This document shows positions 60,704 through 64,000 of a stretch of DNA of 64,000 nt, in pieces. The DNA is from Bog-473 sp963706555 (GTDB lineage: Bacteria > Actinomycetota > Acidimicrobiia > Acidimicrobiales > RAAP-2), in assembly GCA_963706555.1 (NCBI GenBank), contig OY970164.1:1922001-1986000 (forward strand). Direction: 5' to 3'. Position numbers and translations under genes: made by a program. Position 1 is the stretch's first letter. Every line of letters starts with the position of its first letter. The notes under the pieces were generated by a model. The model saw only the letters and a program-made list of their open reading frames with translations. It searched no databases and had not been told where the DNA came from.

Positions 60704-61776
60704 TGAAGGCAGTTGTCCTCGTGGGTGGCGAGGGGACCAGGCTCCGTCCCCTCACGTTGTCGACACCCAAGCAGATGTTGCCGATCGTCGGGGTGCCGAT
60801 GATCGAGCGGGTGCTGGCCCATCTGGCGTCGCACGGCGTCGAAGAGGCGGTTCTCTCCTTGGGCTATCTGCCGGACGCGTTCAAGGTGGCGTATCCCGAG
60901 GGGCACGCGGCGGGGGTCCGTCTCACGTATGCCGTCGAGCCCCAGCCACTCGACACGGCCGGGGCTGTGCGATTCGCGGCCACGCACGCCGGCGTCGACG
61001 AGACCTTCGTCGTCGTCAACGGGGACGTCCTCACCGACCTCGACCTTGGCGCTCTCGTGGCATTCCATCGGCAGAGTGGCGCCGAGGGCACGATCGCGCT
61101 CCATCCGGTACCCGACCCGTCGGCCTTCGGCGTCGTGCCGACCGACAGCGACGGACGGGTCACCGCGTTCGTCGAGAAGCCCCCTCGCGACGATGCGCCG
61201 ACGAACGAGATCAACGCGGGCACCTACGTGTTCGAGCCATCGGTGCTGGAGCGGATCCCGACCTCGGGGCGCGTCTCGATCGAGCGGGAGACCTTTCCCG
61301 CCATGGTGCGCAGCGGGGTGCTCTTTGCCCGGTCCGACGACGGCTACTGGCTCGATACGGGGACGCCCGCGGCCTACTTGCAGGCCAACCGTGACCTGGT
61401 GGCAGGGCAGCGCAAGGCCGTGCCGGTTCCGGGCCTCGATCGCGGTGATGGGGTCTTCGTCGACGGTGAGAGCACGATCGCAGGAGAAGTCGTCGGGCCC
61501 TCCGTGATCCTCGCGGGGTGCTCCGTGGCTGCGGGCGCTCGCGTGGAGCGCTCGGTGGTCGGCGCCGGATCGGTGATCGAGGCCGGTGCGGTGGTCGTCG
61601 ACTCCGTGCTCATGGACGGCAGCCATGTGGCGGCGAACGCCAGCGTGGCCGGCTCGGTGCTGGGCCCGCATGCCATAGTCGGCCAGCGCGCCGATGTCCG
61701 TCCGATTTCGGTGTTGGGGGAAGGTGCAGTGGTCGCCTCCGGAACACTGGTCGACGGAGAACGAGTGGAAGGCTAG
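60703..61776 (+). CDS. NDP-sugar pyrophosphorylase (mannose-1-phosphate guanylyltransferase-like)
   Basis: 357 residues. Nucleotidyltransferase domain with AVVLVGGEGTRLRPLTLSTP at 3-22, VVNGDVLTDLDLG near 104, EKPPRDDAPTNEINAGTYVF split over 160-179, and YWLDTGTPAAYLQANRDL near 211, followed by a left-handed beta-helix. It resembles ManB/ManC-type actinobacterial enzymes near fbiAB. It supplies GDP-mannose or dTDP-glucose for glycan synthesis; the base is not fixed by sequence alone. Confidence 0.88.
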   Translation: MKAVVLVGGEGTRLRPLTLSTPKQMLPIVGVPMIERVLAHLASHGVEEAVLSLGYLPDAFKVAYPEGHAAGVRLTYAVEPQPLDTAGAVRFAATHAGVDETFVVVNGDVLTDLDLGALVAFHRQSGAEGTIALHPVPDPSAFGVVPTDSDGRVTAFVEKPPRDDAPTNEINAGTYVFEPSVLERIPTSGRVSIERETFPAMVRSGVLFARSDDGYWLDTGTPAAYLQANRDLVAGQRKAVPVPGLDRGDGVFVDGESTIAGEVVGPSVILAGCSVAAGARVERSVVGAGSVIEAGAVVVDSVLMDGSHVAANASVAGSVLGPHAIVGQRADVRPISVLGEGAVVASGTLVDGERVEG

Positions 61777-61785
61777 GAATCTCAG

Positions 61786-62736
61786 ATGCGAACGATGGTG
61801 ACGGGAGGAGCCGGGTTCATCGGCTCGACATTGGTGGATCGACTCCTCGTGGAGGGACATGAGGTCGACGTCATCGACGATTTTTCGACCGGCTCGCTCT
61901 CCAACCTTGCCAATGCGCGGGGGAGCGCCGGGCGGGCACTGACCATTCACCACCTCGACATCACCGCGCCGGCGGTCATCGACCTCATGGTCCGCCGCCG
62001 ACCCGAACTGGTCTTTCATCTGGCGGCCCAGGCCGACGTCCGCGTCTCTGTGGCCCGACCGGCGTTCGATGCCGAAGTGAACATCGTCGGTTCCCTGCAT
62101 GTCCTCGAGGGGGCGCGTCAGGCCGAGACCGAGCGGGTGATCTTTGCCGCCAGCGGCGGCACCCTCTACGGCGAGCCGGCACCCGAAGATCTCCCGGTGC
62201 GTGAGGCGCATCCCCATCAGCCGCTCTCCCCGTACGGGGTGGCGAAGAAGTCCGTGCTCGACTACCTCGTGGCGTACCGCGAGCTGCACGCGCTCGAATT
62301 CTCCGCGCTGGCCCTAGCCAACGTCTACGGACCCCGCCAGAATCCGCACGGCGAGGCGGGCGTCGTGGCCATTTTCGCCGATCGCCTTTTGCGAGGCGAG
62401 CCTCTCACGATCTTCGGGGACGGCGGCCAGACGCGCGATTTCGTCTACGTCGACGATGTCGTCGACGCCTTCGTGCGCGCGTCGACGCGCGGGGGAGGGC
62501 TCACCTGCAACATCGGGACAGGCACCGAGACCTCGGTGAACGAGCTCTACACCACCATGGCCGAGCAGGCCGGCGTCGAACCCACCATCGTGATGGCTCC
62601 GTTGCGTCCGGGCGAGCTCCTTCGATCGAGTCTCGACATCGAACGCGCCGGGATCCAGCTCGGGTGGCGTCCCTGGACGCAGTTGGCCGACGGTACCCGT
62701 GCGGTGCTGGAGTTCGTGCGCCAACAGACTTCCTGA
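61786..62736 (+). CDS. NAD-dependent sugar-nucleotide epimerase (GalE-like)
   Basis: 316 residues of the extended SDR family. VTGGAGFIGSTLVDRLL at 5-21 is the NAD-binding motif. ASGGTLYGEP near 122 supplies the Ser/Thr, and SPYGVAKKSVLDYL the catalytic YxxxK near 149. RQNPHGEAGVVAIFADRLL and FVYVDDVVDAF follow, as in UDP-glucose 4-epimerases. It starts 9 nt after the NDP-sugar gene. Confidence 0.88.
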   Translation: MRTMVTGGAGFIGSTLVDRLLVEGHEVDVIDDFSTGSLSNLANARGSAGRALTIHHLDITAPAVIDLMVRRRPELVFHLAAQADVRVSVARPAFDAEVNIVGSLHVLEGARQAETERVIFAASGGTLYGEPAPEDLPVREAHPHQPLSPYGVAKKSVLDYLVAYRELHALEFSALALANVYGPRQNPHGEAGVVAIFADRLLRGEPLTIFGDGGQTRDFVYVDDVVDAFVRASTRGGGLTCNIGTGTETSVNELYTTMAEQAGVEPTIVMAPLRPGELLRSSLDIERAGIQLGWRPWTQLADGTRAVLEFVRQQTS

Positions 62737-62743
62737 ACGGCGT

Positions 62744-63469
62744 TCAACGGAAGAGGTCTTCGGCCGGCGGGCGCACGATTTCGTCATGCACCGACGCACG
62801 GCGTAACCACCCCTCGGGAACGCCACGGACGATCGCCGCGGGGATACCCCGATCCTTTCCCATGACCAGCTCTGCGGCCGACGCCAGCTCGTCGGCGACG
62901 CACACTTCCGTCGCGACGAGCTCTCGACCGTTGGCGTCCGGCGTCCCGCGCAGGTCGATCACGGCGGCCACGCCGGCACAGCCGATGGCCACGTCGGTGA
63001 CACCCCGGCGCCATGTGCGGCCGAAGGTGTCGGAAATGATCACGCCGACATCTACGGCGAGGAGTGCCCGGAGGCCGGCCCGGATGCGCCGTGCCGAGCG
63101 GTCGGAGTCCTCGGGAAGCAAGGCCGCCGTCCCGACCGCGACGTTCGACAGGTCGATGCCGGCGTTGGCGCAGATGAACCCGTGCCGGGTCTCGCTGATG
63201 ATGAGATCACCGCGACGGCGCACGATGCGCACGGACTCCTGTTCGACCAGCGCGGTCTTGGCCTCCGGATCCTCGGGATCGATGTCGACCATGCGGCCCT
63301 CGGCCTTGGACACGACCTTCTGCGTGATGACGATCACGTCGCCCGCACACAACGTGGGCCCGTCTGGCGTCTGCGGGGCCAGCGCGCCCGCCACCATGTG
63401 GGCCAGGTCCGTTCCCGCGGTGATCTCACCGATGCCGCGCAACGGAATGAGCGAAATGTCGTCAGCCAC
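62744..63469 (-). CDS. cofE: coenzyme F420-0:L-glutamate ligase
   Basis: 241 residues; adds glutamate to F420-0. LIPLRGIGEITAGTDLA at 7-23, VITQKVVSKAEGRMV near 47, ETRHGFICANAGIDLSNV near 91 and SDTFGRTWRRGVTDVAIG near 145. It is the stand-alone archaeal-type CofE, without the C-terminal nitroreductase-like domain of mycobacterial FbiB. GTG start; 8-nt overlap with the cofD stop. Confidence 0.93.
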   Translation of the reverse strand: MADDISLIPLRGIGEITAGTDLAHMVAGALAPQTPDGPTLCAGDVIVITQKVVSKAEGRMVDIDPEDPEAKTALVEQESVRIVRRRGDLIISETRHGFICANAGIDLSNVAVGTAALLPEDSDRSARRIRAGLRALLAVDVGVIISDTFGRTWRRGVTDVAIGCAGVAAVIDLRGTPDANGRELVATEVCVADELASAAELVMGKDRGIPAAIVRGVPEGWLRRASVHDEIVRPPAEDLFR

Positions 63470-64000
63470 CGGCGTCGATCACTGTCCGGGCCAGCGCAGC
63501 CGCCCGATCGGGGGAGTCCATGACCGTCGGCGCGACGACGCAGCGCACCCCTTCGGCCTCGACATCGGCCACGCGGTGCCGGTCCGCCTCGTCAATGACG
63601 AGGGTGCCGACCCAGGGCGCGTAGAGCCGCGCCACACCGGCGACCGAGGGTTCGGTTCCCAGTTCCAGCATCAACCTGTCGGCCGGGCCCTTCAGCGCGG
63701 CGCCGGCGATGATGGGCGACACCGCGATGACGTCCTCTCGCCGCGCGGTGAGAACGGACAGAATGCCCGGGATGCCGAGGAGAGGCCCGATCGAGACGAT
63801 GGGGTTGGACGGGCAGACCACGATCCGCTCGGCCTCCCGCAGAGCTTCGAGCACCTGGGTCGTGGGCCGTGCCGCAGCGGCCCCGGCGAACCGGACTGCG
63901 CTGACGGCGACCTCGTGGTGCAGCCGGACGAAGTAATCCTGAAAGGCCACCTCTGTGCCGGCGGGCCCGAGCGCGGTGGCGGCCGTCAGGGTGAGCATGG
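63462..64000 (-). CDS. cofD: 2-phospho-L-lactate/phosphoenolpyruvate transferase (F420), N-terminus outside window
   Basis: The C-terminal 179 codons or so are visible; the frame runs off the right edge, so the start is outside. AFQDYFVRLHHEVAV, VVCPSNPIVSIGPLL and VIAVSPIIAGAALKGPADRLM are signature CofD/FbiA motifs for binding the deazaflavin FO and the nucleotide donor. It joins the phospholactate-type group to FO to give F420-0, the substrate of the adjacent CofE. Confidence 0.92.
   Translation of the reverse strand, partial: MLTLTAATALGPAGTEVAFQDYFVRLHHEVAVSAVRFAGAAAARPTTQVLEALREAERIVVCPSNPIVSIGPLLGIPGILSVLTARREDVIAVSPIIAGAALKGPADRLMLELGTEPSVAGVARLYAPWVGTLVIDEADRHRVADVEAEGVRCVVAPTVMDSPDRAAALARTVIDAGG

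Overview
The window is high-GC DNA with many GTG and TTG starts. It most likely comes from an Actinomycetota chromosome, with class Acidimicrobiia my best guess. The evidence is the actinobacterial gene order (rsmI-metG-tatD-rlpA-rsmA-ispE, then glmU-prs-rplY-pth-mfd-surA-mazG-eno-divIC-DUF501-ppx), a WhiB remnant, F420 biosynthesis genes (cofD/cofE), and two very small basic ribosomal proteins of the bS22 and bL37 type. TANNNT -10 boxes recur 6-9 nt before start codons that lack a Shine-Dalgarno sequence, which points to widespread leaderless mRNAs.

Layout: 1-6300 holds the end of a prenyltransferase-like gene, a methyltransferase, aminopeptidase N, a PfkB kinase and ychF. 6300-11000 is accessory in character: a GAF-GGDEF-EAL c-di-GMP enzyme, a DUF1905 gene and a whiB gene that each carry a one-base frameshift, small acidic ORFs, copies of the ychF 3' end, and a two-gene stress-type membrane operon behind a sigmaB-like promoter. 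11270-19300 carries a GDPD, bL37, DUF192, rsmI with a split-off helix-turn-helix, metG, tatD, an RlpA-like protein, rsmA, ispE and bS22. 19360-24460 has a VOC protein, a two-component system, tRNA-Gln, a membrane protein, an alpha/beta hydrolase and a C-terminally short GlmU. 24500-36510 is the large housekeeping block from prs to ppx. 36550-47830 is surface-glycan biology: GT2 glycosyltransferases, a class V aminotransferase, a GNAT enzyme, an epimerase, a PlsC-like acyltransferase and a dolichyl-phosphate-sugar-synthase-like GT2. 47868-51520 has an NlpC/P60 hydrolase, a carboxylesterase and two small membrane proteins. 51669 is an unusual tRNA with a UAA anticodon. 52139-57188 is the most novel part. 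57200-64000 has a MarR-hydrolase pair, DoxX, a BTAD protein, an anchored Thr-rich protein, NDP-sugar genes and cofE/cofD.

The main discovery candidate is a promoter followed by a c-di-GMP-I (GEMM) riboswitch at about 52180-52256. It sits directly upstream of five co-directional genes: a DUF1360 membrane protein, a 68-residue protein starting MSCC, a 680-residue protein with a carboxypeptidase-regulatory-like domain, a 385-residue protein with paired cysteines, and a papain-like cysteine peptidase. A complete GGDEF-EAL enzyme lies in the same window. No named system matches this set. I infer a c-di-GMP-controlled cell-surface or extracellular assembly; its function is unknown.
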